Origin: Ruminiclostridium sp.
GTDB lineage: Bacteria; Bacillota; Clostridia; Oscillospirales; Ruminococcaceae
NCBI GenBank assembly: GCA_017942025.1
Contig: JAGAVH010000043.1
Coordinates: 1-38,831, forward strand
DNA length: 38,831 nt
Direction of reading: 5' to 3'
The notes beneath the pieces are model-generated. The model was not told the DNA's origin. It saw nothing but the letters and a program-made list of their open reading frames with translations, and made no database searches. A program made the position numbers and the translations under genes. Shown here piece after piece: positions 24,293 to 33,900 of this stretch; position 1 is the first letter of the stretch; every line of letters begins with the position of its first letter.

Positions 24293-26401
24293 ATGAAAAG
24301 TATCAGTATAAAAATCATGGCAGCAATGATAGCAATAGGTCTTTTATCATCGGTTCTTCTTGGAATTGCAGGAACAATGCTCAACACCTCTTCTGCAAAT
24401 GACGTTATGGGCAAATCCCTTACCGAAACGGCAAAGGTTGCGGCGTCAAGAGTGGAGAAGGAGCTTCAGCTTTACCTGACGATAGCTACAGAACTTGGCT
24501 GTACCGCTTCGGTAGCCGACGAGGAGGGCGGTAGTCTCAAAAGAGCCTCCGCAATCGAGGACAGAGTGGCAAGATACGATCTCAGCTCAGGCGGTGTTCT
24601 GGGCGCAGACGGTAAGAATATAGCAACAGGTGCGGATTGCTCCGAGGAGGAATTCTTCAAAAAGGCGCTCAACGGTAAGGCGAATATATCCGATTTTGCC
24701 CTTGAAAGTCCGCTGAAGATTTACAATACGGCAGTAATTGCGGCACCTATCTGGAAGGGCGGCGTTGCAGGTACCTCCATTATCGGTGTAGTATATATAG
24801 TACCATCCGCAACATTCTTTGAAGAGCTGGCAACTTCTATAAAGGTAGGAGAGCAGGGTAACGCATACCTCCTTTCAGGAACAGGTATCACAATGTGCAA
24901 CGTAAATGCCGATTTAGTCGGGGTGAACTCCCAGGAGCTTGCCTTAGAAGACGCCTCTCACAAGAGCCGTGCCGAGGTTGAAAAGAAGATGATGGAGGGC
25001 GAGCCGGGATTTTCCACCTACACCTTCGGTGGAAAAACAGAATATATAGCCTATGCTCCCATTGCAAACACGGTAGGCTGGTCCATCGGTATAAACGTTG
25101 AACAGCAGGAATTTTTAGGCGGCGTATACGTATCCCTTGTTATAAATATTATAGTTGCACTTGCCGTTCTGGTAATTGTAGCCTTTGTATCAATAATATT
25201 TGCCAATAAGATAGCAAAGCCTATAACCTTATGTGCAGGCAGACTGCAGAAGCTTGCCGAGGGCGACCTTTCCTCGCCTGTTCCCGTCGCAACGACAAAG
25301 GACGAGATCGGCGGTCTTATGAGAGATATGAAGAAGGTTACCGAGGAGCTTAATGCGGTTATCGGTGACGTTTCAGACAACCTCGGAGAAATGGCAAAGG
25401 GCAACTTTGCGCTTGAAGTAACGGCAGAATATAAGGGCGATTTCAGTAAGATAAAAACCTCCATTGAGGCTATTACGGAATCTCTCAGCCGCACATTAAA
25501 GCAGATAAACGAAAATGCGGATCAGGTATCCAACGGAGCAAAGCAGGTATCCAGTGGTGCAAATGCGCTGTCCATCGGCGCAACACAGCAGGCATCCTCT
25601 ATAGAAGAGCTTGCGGCAACTATCACAGAGCTTACCGCACAGGCTAAAAAGAATGCGGAAAGCGCCGCTTCTGCCCACAAGGAAACAGACGATACTGTAG
25701 CGGAAATACTTGCATCACGTGAAAAGATGAACGAGGTAACCGTTGCAATGGACGCAATTTCCGACAAGTCGGATGAAATAAGCAACATTATCAAGACGAT
25801 TGAGGATATAGCCTTCCAGACGAACATTCTTGCTCTCAATGCGGCGGTAGAAGCGGCAAGAGCGGGAGAAGCGGGCAAGGGCTTTGCAGTCGTTGCCGAC
25901 GAAGTAAGAAACCTCGCATCAAAGAGTGCTGAGGCGGCTAATACGACCAATGCTCTTATCGCCGATACGGTAGCGGCGGTTAACAACGGTAATTCTATCG
26001 TTGCCGAAACCGCACAGAGCCTTGAAGAGGTAGTAGAGCTTGCAAATAACGTAAAGGGCAGAGTAGACGATATAGCAAAGCAGTCGGAAAAGCAGGCAGA
26101 ATCCTTCGCTATGCTTAACGTTGGCCTTGATCAGATCAACGGCGTTGTACAGACAAACTCCGCAACAAGCGAAGAAAGTGCTGCAGCAAGCGAAGAGCTT
26201 TCCGCTCAGGCAGCGGCTCTCAACGAGCTTGTATCAAACTTCAAGCTGAAGGGCGAAAATCCCGAAGAGGCTGAAGAGGATATCGCAGAGGAGTCAGAGG
26301 AAACGCCCGTGACCGAGGAAACGCCCGTGACCGAAGAAACTCCCGAAATAACGGAAGCTCCTGAAACAGAGCAGACCGAGGAAACCGAAGAAATGGTATA
26401 A
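24293..26401 (+). CDS. Methyl-accepting chemotaxis protein
   Basis: A membrane receptor that passes ligand signals to CheA/CheW. I chose the ATG at 24293, with GGGAGG 10 bases upstream; this gives 702 residues. The order is TM1 (about 7-29), an extracellular Cache-type sensor (about 30-275), TM2 (about 280-302), HAMP ([21 protein letters not shown] onward) and a long helical signalling domain. Its conserved hairpin tip ([20 protein letters not shown]...[13 protein letters not shown]) is at about 505-543. The last ~45 residues are an acidic Glu/Thr/Pro tail with repeated TEETPV. No CheB/R pentapeptide is obvious. The gene stands alone between inverted copies of a repeat. Confidence 0.95.
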   Translation: MKSISIKIMAAMIAIGLLSSVLLGIAGTMLNTSSANDVMGKSLTETAKVAASRVEKELQLYLTIATELGCTASVADEEGGSLKRASAIEDRVARYDLSSGGVLGADGKNIATGADCSEEEFFKKALNGKANISDFALESPLKIYNTAVIAAPIWKGGVAGTSIIGVVYIVPSATFFEELATSIKVGEQGNAYLLSGTGITMCNVNADLVGVNSQELALEDASHKSRAEVEKKMMEGEPGFSTYTFGGKTEYIAYAPIANTVGWSIGINVEQQEFLGGVYVSLVINIIVALAVLVIVAFVSIIFANKIAKPITLCAGRLQKLAEGDLSSPVPVATTKDEIGGLMRDMKKVTEELNAVIGDVSDNLGEMAKGNFALEVTAEYKGDFSKIKTSIEAITESLSRTLKQINENADQVSNGAKQVSSGANALSIGATQQASSIEELAATITELTAQAKKNAESAASAHKETDDTVAEILASREKMNEVTVAMDAISDKSDEISNIIKTIEDIAFQTNILALNAAVEAARAGEAGKGFAVVADEVRNLASKSAEAANTTNALIADTVAAVNNGNSIVAETAQSLEEVVELANNVKGRVDDIAKQSEKQAESFAMLNVGLDQINGVVQTNSATSEESAAASEELSAQAAALNELVSNFKLKGENPEEAEEDIAEESEETPVTEETPVTEETPEITEAPETEQTEETEEMV

Positions 26402-26413
26402 AATAAAAATGAA

Positions 26414-26438
26414 AAGCGTTCAGGTAACCTGAACGCTT
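26414..26438. terminator. Hairpin after the chemotaxis receptor gene
   Basis: AGCGTTCAGG pairs with CCTGAACGCT (stem within 26414-26438), close to the stop. The plus-strand tail is not T-rich, but the minus-strand tail is, so on its own it is a poor terminator for this gene. It shares GCGTTCAG with the terminators of arrays C and D. Confidence 0.5.
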
Positions 26439-26523
26439 CAGACTGAAGACAAACTCACGCACCGCAAAAATGCGAAAAAATTTATACTTATCATACGGAC
26501 AAATAAAAATGTTGATACAAAAG

Positions 26524-26561
26524 TTTAGGGAAGCCGAAAACGGCTTCCCTAAAGCATTTTT
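26524..26561 (+). terminator. Strong terminator downstream of the chemotaxis receptor gene
   Basis: A perfect 13-bp stem TTTAGGGAAGCCG (26524-26536)/CGGCTTCCCTAAA (26541-26553) is followed by GCATTTTT. Confidence 0.85.
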
Positions 26562-26569
26562 GCTTACTT

Positions 26570-26772
26570 CGTCAACTGACGCCTACCGTACCTTATGTGA
26601 ACACTTTGCTGTGCGTCGTCCTGACGCACTTTGTGTGTTCACTTTACGGCATCCTTGCCGTTCGTACGCCTGTCGGGGCGGTTGACGATTTTGACCGAAC
26701 GGGTCAAAATCAATGGCTGACGTGCGTTTTTCATCGTCTGACAGCGTGTAGACAAAGAATTTGTCTACACGC
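26570..26772. repeat. Nested palindrome block between convergent genes
   Basis: An outer repeat CGTCAAC (26570-26576)/GTTGACG (26681-26687) encloses GTGAACAC (26597-26604)/GTGTTCAC (26635-26642) and TGCGTC (26612-26617)/GACGCA (26623-26628). Two perfect hairpins follow: GATTTTGACC/GGTCAAAATC (26687-26711) and a 13-bp GCGTGTAGACAAA/TTTGTCTACACGC (26744-26772). No gene is seen. It may form a cruciform or bidirectional transcription barrier. Confidence 0.75.
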
Positions 26773-26773
26773 T

Positions 26774-26962
26774 GAAGCGTTCAGATTTCTGAACGCTTTT
26801 CCTTTTATAATCTATCAATTGCCAAAGGCAATTGATTCCACAACTTCGTGCGTAGCACGAAACATCACTCCGACGTAGTCGGTACATCACTCGGCGTAGC
26901 CGTACATCACTTCGTGCAAAGCACGAAACATCACTTTGAAATTTGTCTCCGACAAATTTCAA
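26774..26962 (-). repeat. Modular hairpin array D, downstream of the beta-helix lipoprotein gene
   Basis: On the minus strand, directly after the stop: TTGAAATTTGTC/ACAAATTTCAA, TTCGTGC/GCACGAA, CGGC/GCCG, CCGAC/GTCGG and TTCGTGC/GCACGAA. Linkers are GTGATGT. GTTGTGGAATC follows, then AATTGCC/GGCAATT, GATTATAAAAGGAAAAGCGTTCAGA and its terminator stem. It is array C's family in the opposite orientation on the chromosome, but in the same sense relative to the upstream gene. Confidence 0.9.
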
Positions 26963-28852
26963 TCACCATGTCGGTATAAAGTCTTCGCCTCTACCGGGCT
27001 TGTGACCGCCGCCACCGCCGAAGCCGTTTCCGCTACCACCGTAAAGGAGTGTATCAAGTGTAATCTGCTGATTCTGTCCGCCGTATTTCAGAGTGTAGGT
27101 ACCGCCGACCTCCATACCGGGAGCAGATATTACTATTATCTGATATTTCATTTCTGAAACGTATGACGCCAACACCTTGCCTGTGCTGTCCTCCAGGCTT
27201 ATCTCATCACCTGCATTGCCGTTTGCATTTATCATAATAACGCCCTGGGTAGAGGTATTGGAAAAGCTCTGTGCCATACCGTTACTACCTGCGGCAATAA
27301 ATATACCGCCTGTAATTGTGGCGTTTCCGCCGTAGTCGAGAGAGCCGTTGCCGCCATTCTCGGGACCGCTTACATATACCTCGCCGCCTGAAATGGTGAT
27401 ATTTCCGTTACTGTCTACTCCGTCGCCTCTGGCGATTACCTGAAGCTTACCGCCTGTAATGGTAATGCCTGCATTAGGATCATTTTCCATACCGCCGCCA
27501 GGTCTGAAGCCGCCGCCGAAGTTATCAGGATCGAAGTTGCCTCCCATACCCGAGCCGTCGTTGCCGCCTGCCGCATTGAGTCCGTCATCGCCGGTTACTA
27601 CTCTTGTGTCGCCGCCTGAAATGGTTATGGTAAGACCCTCAATACCCTCGTAGCAGTCGGTTCCGTTTATAGTACCGCCCGAAATATTTACTGCAAGATC
27701 GCTGTGTACAGCGTCGTCGCCGGTCTTTATTTCTATAGTGCCGCCTGATACATTGACATCAGCCGCCCCGTGAATTGCATCGTCAAGGCAGTTCATATTT
27801 ATATTGCCGCCGCTGATGGTTATAACTCCGTCAGCCTTTATGCCCTTGCAGGAATCCTGACTCGCACTCTTATCTGCGCCGCCGCCTGATGTAATATCCA
27901 GTGTGCCGCCCTTGATATCTATCTTGCCTGATGCGTCGATAGAATCGGTGGTGCTGTTGAGCTTTATATTACCGCCTGCGATATAGATATAGCCTTTTGA
28001 GGTGTCCTCTGTATTTTCGCTATGGAGAGCGTCCTTGCCGCTGTTTACGGTAATGTTGCCCCCTGCTATTCTTATACTGTCGTTACCTGAAAGTCCACGC
28101 TTTGCACCGCTTATTTCATAACTGCCGCCTGCAATCTTCAGATTGTCCTTGGAGATTACACCGTGAGCTGTTTCACAGTCTACTTTAAGACTGCCTGCAC
28201 CGTTCAGCACAACGTCAGATTTTGAGAATATCGTGCCGTCTACGTTATCTTCAGTCACACCAAAATCGCCCTTTGATGAAAGACTGTTCTGTGTGCCCTC
28301 CTTTGTAGTAACGAATACCTTGTCGGCAGTCTTTACCTGAATTGCCGCACCGCCGTTTTTGGTTATATTTACATTGTCAAGAACTATCTGAACCTTGTCA
28401 TTGCTACCTGCCGCAACTATTATCTGACCGTCGGAAAGGCTTCCCTTAAAGAGATACACGCCCTCTCTTGCGATGGTGACTGTGTTTCCGTTTACCGCAA
28501 CGCCGTTTGCGGTAGTCTTTATATTGTTATCCGCAAGCTCTACTGTGAGTGCGCCCTCGTAGGTGCTTCTCATATCTCTTTCGGTAAACATTCCGTCAGC
28601 TATTACATCTACGGCAGGAGAGCTGTCGTTGGAAGGTGTATTGCTTTCGGGGGTACTGCTTTCAGTATTGCTTTCGGTAGTACTTGTTTCTGTACTGCTG
28701 TCTGTGTTGCTGTCCTTGCTTTCTGTTTCGGTCACACTACTCTGTGTGGTATCTGAGCCTGTGGGCAGACTTACGTTATCTCCGCCGCAGGCGGTAAGGG
28801 AGGACAGCATAAGTGCTGTTATTATTGCCGCTGTCAGTATCTTTCTTTTCAT
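26963..28852 (-). CDS. Beta-helix lipoprotein, carbohydrate-binding (Cthe_2159-like)
   Basis: A secreted lipoprotein of 629 residues when started at the ATG at 28852 (AAAGGAAAG upstream). The signal peptide ends in LTAC with lipidated C22. A Ser/Thr/Glu-rich linker (about 25-85) precedes a long right-handed beta-helix-like region. Repeats of the type ITISGGxI, DAIHG, DDAVHS and GIEG are spaced about 20-25 residues apart. This matches the family of Clostridium thermocellum Cthe_2159, which binds cellulose and acidic sugars. A Gly/Pro/Asn-rich insert and a Gly-rich C terminus are present. It is last in an operon with DUF4956 and VTC-domain genes, 13 bases after DUF4956. Confidence 0.85.
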   Translation of the reverse strand: MKRKILTAAIITALMLSSLTACGGDNVSLPTGSDTTQSSVTETESKDSNTDSSTETSTTESNTESSTPESNTPSNDSSPAVDVIADGMFTERDMRSTYEGALTVELADNNIKTTANGVAVNGNTVTIAREGVYLFKGSLSDGQIIVAAGSNDKVQIVLDNVNITKNGGAAIQVKTADKVFVTTKEGTQNSLSSKGDFGVTEDNVDGTIFSKSDVVLNGAGSLKVDCETAHGVISKDNLKIAGGSYEISGAKRGLSGNDSIRIAGGNITVNSGKDALHSENTEDTSKGYIYIAGGNIKLNSTTDSIDASGKIDIKGGTLDITSGGGADKSASQDSCKGIKADGVITISGGNINMNCLDDAIHGAADVNVSGGTIEIKTGDDAVHSDLAVNISGGTINGTDCYEGIEGLTITISGGDTRVVTGDDGLNAAGGNDGSGMGGNFDPDNFGGGFRPGGGMENDPNAGITITGGKLQVIARGDGVDSNGNITISGGEVYVSGPENGGNGSLDYGGNATITGGIFIAAGSNGMAQSFSNTSTQGVIMINANGNAGDEISLEDSTGKVLASYVSEMKYQIIVISAPGMEVGGTYTLKYGGQNQQITLDTLLYGGSGNGFGGGGGHKPGRGEDFIPTW

Positions 28853-28865
28853 CAGCTTTCCTTTC

Positions 28866-29558
28866 TTACAGAAGCTCTCTGCTATCTGCATTCATAGACA
28901 TAAGATTTACCTCAAGATTTCCGTTACGGCATCTGAGCTCGTCAATAAACTGCTTTTCCTCACCTGATTTTTTAAGTGTTATGTTATATGTAAGTCTGTT
29001 TAAGCTACCGAGGTTTGTAGTCTTTACCTGGGACAGCTCGTGCTTTGTTGTGTACTTTTCAAAAAGATCGTCGAACATACTGTTATATTCTAAATCCTCG
29101 GGTACTGTGATACGAAGTACCTTGCGCAGAGTGGAATTCTTACCCTCGCCGAAGCCGATGGCATTGAGCAGTAAGAAAGCGCCGCCTACTACTACAACGA
29201 ATAAAAGTCCGTAGATGGGATAACCCATACCGCATACAAGACCTACCGCCATAGCAAGGAAGATAACGCCTATCTCCTTTGCTGTACCGGGGATACTACG
29301 GAAGCGTACAAGTGAGAAGGTACCTGCCGCCGCAACGCCGGCACCGAGAGAGCCGCTTACCATCATAATAACTATAGCTACAACCGCAGGAAGTATGGCA
29401 AGAGTTACCACAAAGCTCTTTGTATAAACGGATTTGAACATATAGATAAGTGCCAGCACTACGCCAAGTCCTAAGGCGCTTGCCACACCTATAAGGAAGT
29501 TCGGTACAGATATAGTACCCAGTCCCGTTGTAAATAATGCGTTAAATAACTCGTCCAT
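28866..29558 (-). CDS. DUF4956 membrane protein
   Basis: A 230-residue protein with about four to five transmembrane helices in the first 130 residues. A conserved, charged turn FSLVRFRSIPGTAKEIG lies between helices, and a soluble C-terminal domain of about 95 residues follows. This matches DUF4956, whose biochemical role is not established. GAGG precedes the ATG. Its start overlaps the VTC gene by 17 bases, so the two are translationally coupled. DUF4956 and VTC proteins are often encoded together, which suggests a shared membrane complex. Confidence 0.88.
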   Translation of the reverse strand: MDELFNALFTTGLGTISVPNFLIGVASALGLGVVLALIYMFKSVYTKSFVVTLAILPAVVAIVIMMVSGSLGAGVAAAGTFSLVRFRSIPGTAKEIGVIFLAMAVGLVCGMGYPIYGLLFVVVVGGAFLLLNAIGFGEGKNSTLRKVLRITVPEDLEYNSMFDDLFEKYTTKHELSQVKTTNLGSLNRLTYNITLKKSGEEKQFIDELRCRNGNLEVNLMSMNADSRELL

Positions 29559-30267
29559 TGCAAAGTCCTCGTCTTTCTGTTAATTCGTCTTTAAGTATTG
29601 ATGTGTAGGCGTTGCCGTACTTTGAAAAGCTCGACCTTTTAACGCCCGATTTATTGATTATATCCACAAGCCATAGCGGCATTGCCGTACCTGATTTTAT
29701 CTCCATCAGCGACTGACCTTCCTTTAAAATGTCGGTGCCGTAATGGTCATGCCTTAAATCAAGCTCTTCTCTTCGCCAGAGAATATTTCTGTCGAAGGTG
29801 ATTCTAAGATCCCTGTCGGTAGCGGAAAAATATGCTGTTCTGTCATAGCACAGATAAACTCTCGGTTTTAAGGTCTCGTAGTATTTTATAAAATACTTTA
29901 TCTCTCTGCCTATCTGGGTATCTTCCTTTAAATCGGTCTTGCCCTCCATAAAGTCTACCGCATCCTTGCAGGGCAGAGAAATTCTCCTCTTGTACACTAC
30001 CCCGTCGTATTTCTTTTTAAGCTCTAAAAATACCGTTTTGTCATCTGCGGACTTTCCGTAGCTTCGTAGTCTTAATTTTTCCTTATACATCGGCTTTTCT
30101 ATCGAGCGGCGGATAAGTCTGTAGTTATCGGTATCATAGTAGATGTTACATATGGTACTTTCACCGTATTCGTCAGGCGTCATATATTCACATATCGCCC
30201 TTTCGATATATTCTCTTTGCTCGGCTGTAATGAGATATTTAAGCTCGTGCCGTTTGAAAATATTCAC
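29542..30267 (-). CDS. VTC domain-containing protein (polyphosphate polymerase-like)
   Basis: A 241-residue soluble protein of the VTC/triphosphate-tunnel type. It starts with a GTG at 30267 behind GGGAGG. The N terminus FKRHELKYLITAEQ and the basic tunnel residues in EKLRLRSYG, FLELKKKYDGVVYKRR and YDRTAYF are typical, with the acidic end LMEIKSG. In yeast the VTC domain makes polyphosphate from ATP. Bacterial forms beside DUF4956 and cell-surface genes are mostly uncharacterised. It is the first gene of the three-gene operon. Confidence 0.88.
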   Translation of the reverse strand: MNIFKRHELKYLITAEQREYIERAICEYMTPDEYGESTICNIYYDTDNYRLIRRSIEKPMYKEKLRLRSYGKSADDKTVFLELKKKYDGVVYKRRISLPCKDAVDFMEGKTDLKEDTQIGREIKYFIKYYETLKPRVYLCYDRTAYFSATDRDLRITFDRNILWRREELDLRHDHYGTDILKEGQSLMEIKSGTAMPLWLVDIINKSGVKRSSFSKYGNAYTSILKDELTERRGLCNGRVI

Positions 30268-30533
30268 TTTTCCGCCTCCCTTCAGCCTTTATATTTTACA
30301 TTGTTCAGTTTATGAACAGTTTATCATAAAGTGAAAATTATTGTGTTTTTTGTGAAATGTATGTGTATCAGACAAACTATATACATATATCTTAATTTTA
30401 CCATATCTTTACCTCTTTCGTCAATAAAAAAGCGCAACAAAGTCAGAAAAAAGCTATATGTCACTTTTATGAAGAAATATGAAGAAAAAATTTTTTCAGA
30501 AGTTATTTTTTTACTTCATTTTACTTTTTTTCT
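30268..30533. other. AT-rich divergent control region
   Basis: No gene is visible. It contains GTTCA/TGAAC (30303-30317), a short palindrome within 40 bases of the VTC start. TAAAAT on the minus strand (30298-30293) could be a -10 but lacks a clear -35. The remainder is AT-rich and leads into the SigD-type -10 at 30534. Confidence 0.5.
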
Positions 30534-30541
30534 GCCGATAT
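30534..30541 (+). promoter_or_regulatory. SigD (sigma-28)-type -10 element for the flagellin operon
   Basis: GCCGATAT matches the SigD/FliA -10 consensus exactly, 38 bases before the zinc-ribbon start. The -35 TAAA is not clear at the expected distance (TTCA or TACT instead). A sigma-A-like TATAAT at 30550-30555 lies just downstream without a good -35. Confidence 0.6.
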
Positions 30542-30578
30542 AACATATGTATAATTATATTTTATAAGGAGCGGGCTG

Positions 30579-30959
30579 ATGGGACAGATTGTAAGGGTTA
30601 GCTGTGAAAAATGTGACAAAAGCGAAGAGCTTTATATAGGCGGCGGCTTTTCAGACTGCAATTTCGAAACCGTCATATCGGGTATGAGCAACCTGCAGAA
30701 GGATAATCTGTGGGAGGCAAAGCATCTGGGCGCTGTGCGATTCAGCATAAACAGAGTCCCTTGTATATGTCAGTCCTGCAACAGCTTTTATACAGCAAAT
30801 AAAGTAAGCTATATTCTTGAAGGAGAAAAGAAGATTATATGGAGCAGATGCCCCTCCTGCAGCTCCTTTAAGAAAAAGATAATAAGCACCGATAACAAGT
30901 CGGTATGTACCGTATGTGGACAGCCGATAAAGGTAGAAGAAATCGGCCTGTGGGATTAA
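30579..30959 (+). CDS. Small multi-cysteine zinc-ribbon protein
   Basis: A 126-residue protein of unknown function. Its cysteines form C9xxC12, C62xC64xxC67, C91xxC94 and C110xxC113, enough for two zinc sites. There is no signal peptide, so it is probably cytoplasmic. AAGGAG precedes the ATG. It sits 26 bases before the flagellin gene on the same strand and behind the SigD-type -10. It may assist or control expression of that flagellin; this is inference from position only. I do not recognise the family. Confidence 0.75.
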   Translation: MGQIVRVSCEKCDKSEELYIGGGFSDCNFETVISGMSNLQKDNLWEAKHLGAVRFSINRVPCICQSCNSFYTANKVSYILEGEKKIIWSRCPSCSSFKKKIISTDNKSVCTVCGQPIKVEEIGLWD

Positions 30960-30985
30960 AATCAGGTTTAATGGAGCAATAAACA

Positions 30986-33900
30986 ATGCGACTTGACAGT
31001 CTTTCGTCGGTAAAGGCGAATAATTCGATAAAAAAGACAAACTTCAGGGTTTGTAAAAATACAGAAAAGCTTGCAAGCGGGTTACAGATAAACAAAAGTG
31101 CTGATAACGCCGCAGGCCTTGCTATTTCTGAAAAGATGCGCTCTATTATTCGTGGCCTCAATCAGTCCCACGATAACACAAACGAGGGTATCGACCTTGT
31201 AAACGTAGGCGAGGGTGCATTGGGCGAGGTACATAGCATCCTGCAACGAATCAGGGAAATGGCGGTGCAGTCTGCCAACGCCACTTATATGGACGAGGTG
31301 GACAGAGAAGCTTTACAGTCCGAGCTGGACGCTCTGCGCTATGAGGTTGACAGAATTGCGGGCTCAACCGAATTCAACGGAATAAAGCTCTTTCAGGATG
31401 AGGGCTATGATTCCGAATATGAGCTTACGGGATACTGGAGCAGATTCAACACCATGTTTGACGACATATACAGCAGTACAAGGTATATGGAAACACCTCT
31501 GCAGACCTTACTCAGTCAGACAAAGCCCGGCGAAACCAATATTATATATACCGAAATTATACACGATTTTACCACTACGCAACAGCCTGACGGCAGTAAC
31601 AGCTTTACAGGAACAGACAAGACTCTGGCGGACACGCTCAAGGCGTCAATAGTGCCGAACGTAGTAAGCAGTATTGTGTCCCGCTATCCTGCCTTCAGCT
31701 ATCTCAACGGTACAAATCTCGGTATCGGTCTTAATCTGTACAGCGACGCGTCAAGCAGCACTCTGGCATATGTACGTGCAGGCGCGGGAATAAGCGCAGG
31801 TACAGGCTTTAAACATTATCAGCTGGCGGTTAATACAGCAAAGGTTGATTTGTCCACAGAAGCAGGCAGAAGCGACCTTGAACGTACAATAGCCCACGAA
31901 ATGGTACACGCCTTTATGGACGAGGCGATGGCTTCGGGTATGTTCGGCGTTGCCGACGACGGCGCTTCTGTAACACGTTTTCCTATGTGGTTTATTGAGG
32001 GTATGGCGCAGACGGCTTCAGGCCCCGGCAACTGGGTAGAATACGGTCTCGGACTGGACGAAAGCTCCACAGCCGCTGATATATCTGCGGCTCTGGCTCA
32101 GTCAGACGCCAGACTTTCTCTCAGCGCTTCGTCTACCCTGGCACAGTACGGCACAGGCTATCTTGCCTCTATGTATCTTGGCTATAAGGCATACACCTCC
32201 GACGGCGGAACGGTAAATATGGACAGTCCCTCTTTATCGGCTTCTGCTATATCGACCGGCGTTTCAAGGATACTTTTCGATATTACCGCAGGCAATTCTT
32301 TAAGCGATACTATAGCAAAATATACAGACTACGCTTCTCTGAGCGATTTTGAATCAGGCTTTGCAAACGATGATGATGTAATACAGTTCATTCAGGAGCT
32401 TCTGAAATATACCGCAGACGGAAAGGGCGGACTTATAAGTGGCGACCTTGCCGATACAAACCCCGTACCCAATAACGATCTGACAGGAATAAAGCTGTTT
32501 GAGCTGAACCCCGACAATCAGACGGTAAAGAACTTTTACCCCGATGATGTAAATATTTTTTCAGGCGGCTCCGCTATAGACGGCGGCGTACCGCCGATAG
32601 ATTCGCTGGATCCTCCCGACGAGGACGTTCCGACGATTATGTATCCTATCGACATATTTACGGTAACCGGCGGTACAGAAGGCGTAGACTGGAAATTTGA
32701 TACGGCTACGGGCGTTCTTAATATCCTGACCGGCACCGATATGACCATTTCAGGCGGCTCAAAGGACGGCACATATTTCGGCAGGATAGTAATTGCCGAC
32801 AATATCGGAGATGTAAATATTACTCTTGACGAAGTAAATATTGATATGACAATGGAGGATGGCACTCACTCGGGTATCTATACAGGTGACGGAAACAATG
32901 TAAATCTTACCCTTAAAGACGGCAGTACCTCTACCGTAATGGGCGGCGGAAGAGCCGCAGGTATTCAGCTTTCAGAGGGTGGAGCAGGCACAACTCTTGT
33001 CATAAACGGCAACGGCGAACTGAATGCTCACGGTGGAAGCGAAAGCTTTTACGGCGGTGCCGCTATCGGAAACAGCTACGGTAAGGGTGGCTATGGCAAT
33101 AACATTATCATAAACAGCGGAACAATAAACGCCGAAGGCGGATATGGTGCGGCGGCTATAGGTGCCGCAGAAAGAAGTAACCTCGGCGATATAACCATAA
33201 ACGGCGGCGATATTACAGCCGTTGCCGACCATCACGGCGCAGGTATCGGCGGTGGCTGGACCCCGTCAAATATAGGCAACATCACCATAACAGGCGGCAA
33301 CATACTTGCCTCAGGCGTAGAGCACGGCACAGGTATCGGCGGCGGCTGTCGTGGTACAGTAGGCGATATCACCATAAGCGGTGACGATACCGTAGTTGTT
33401 GCGCTGGGCGGTCACGAAGGTGCGGCTATCGGTGCCAGCTGGGAAGGAAAAGCAGGTACCATCACCATAGACGGTGGCACAGTAACCGCTACAGGCGGCA
33501 GAAAGGGCGCAGGTATAGGCTCAGGTCTGGACGCAACCGGAGGAGATATTATAATAAACGGCGGTACTGTTACCGCTACCGGCGCAACCGACGCCGCAGG
33601 TATAGGCAGTGGACGTGGTGCGTCAAATACAGGAATATACATAAACGGCGGAACAGTAACCGCTACAGGTGGTCTGACCAACGGCGGCGGTAATATAGGC
33701 GCGTATCTGCCTCAGGCAGACAAAAGTGCTCCGCCGGAGGCGGCGCCTCTTGAGATAGCTCCCGGTCTTACGATAAAGGCAGGCGAAAGCGGCGAAGGTC
33801 TTTACAATACAACGGGTGCGGTTTCACCCGACGGAACACCTATATTCAGCTTCAAGCTGGATTCGTCACTTCTTCCCGACGGCTTCACCTTCCCCGTATC

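Noticed and set aside
20776-26962. Hairpin arrays resembling a CRISPR array
   Set aside because: The repeats are short stems with variable sequence and 7-10 base linkers, not identical repeats with unique spacers. No cas gene is present.
33412-33681. Antisense frames inside the flagellin beta-helix region
   Set aside because: They are periodic shadows of the Gly-rich repeats, proline/valine-rich and without ribosome sites.
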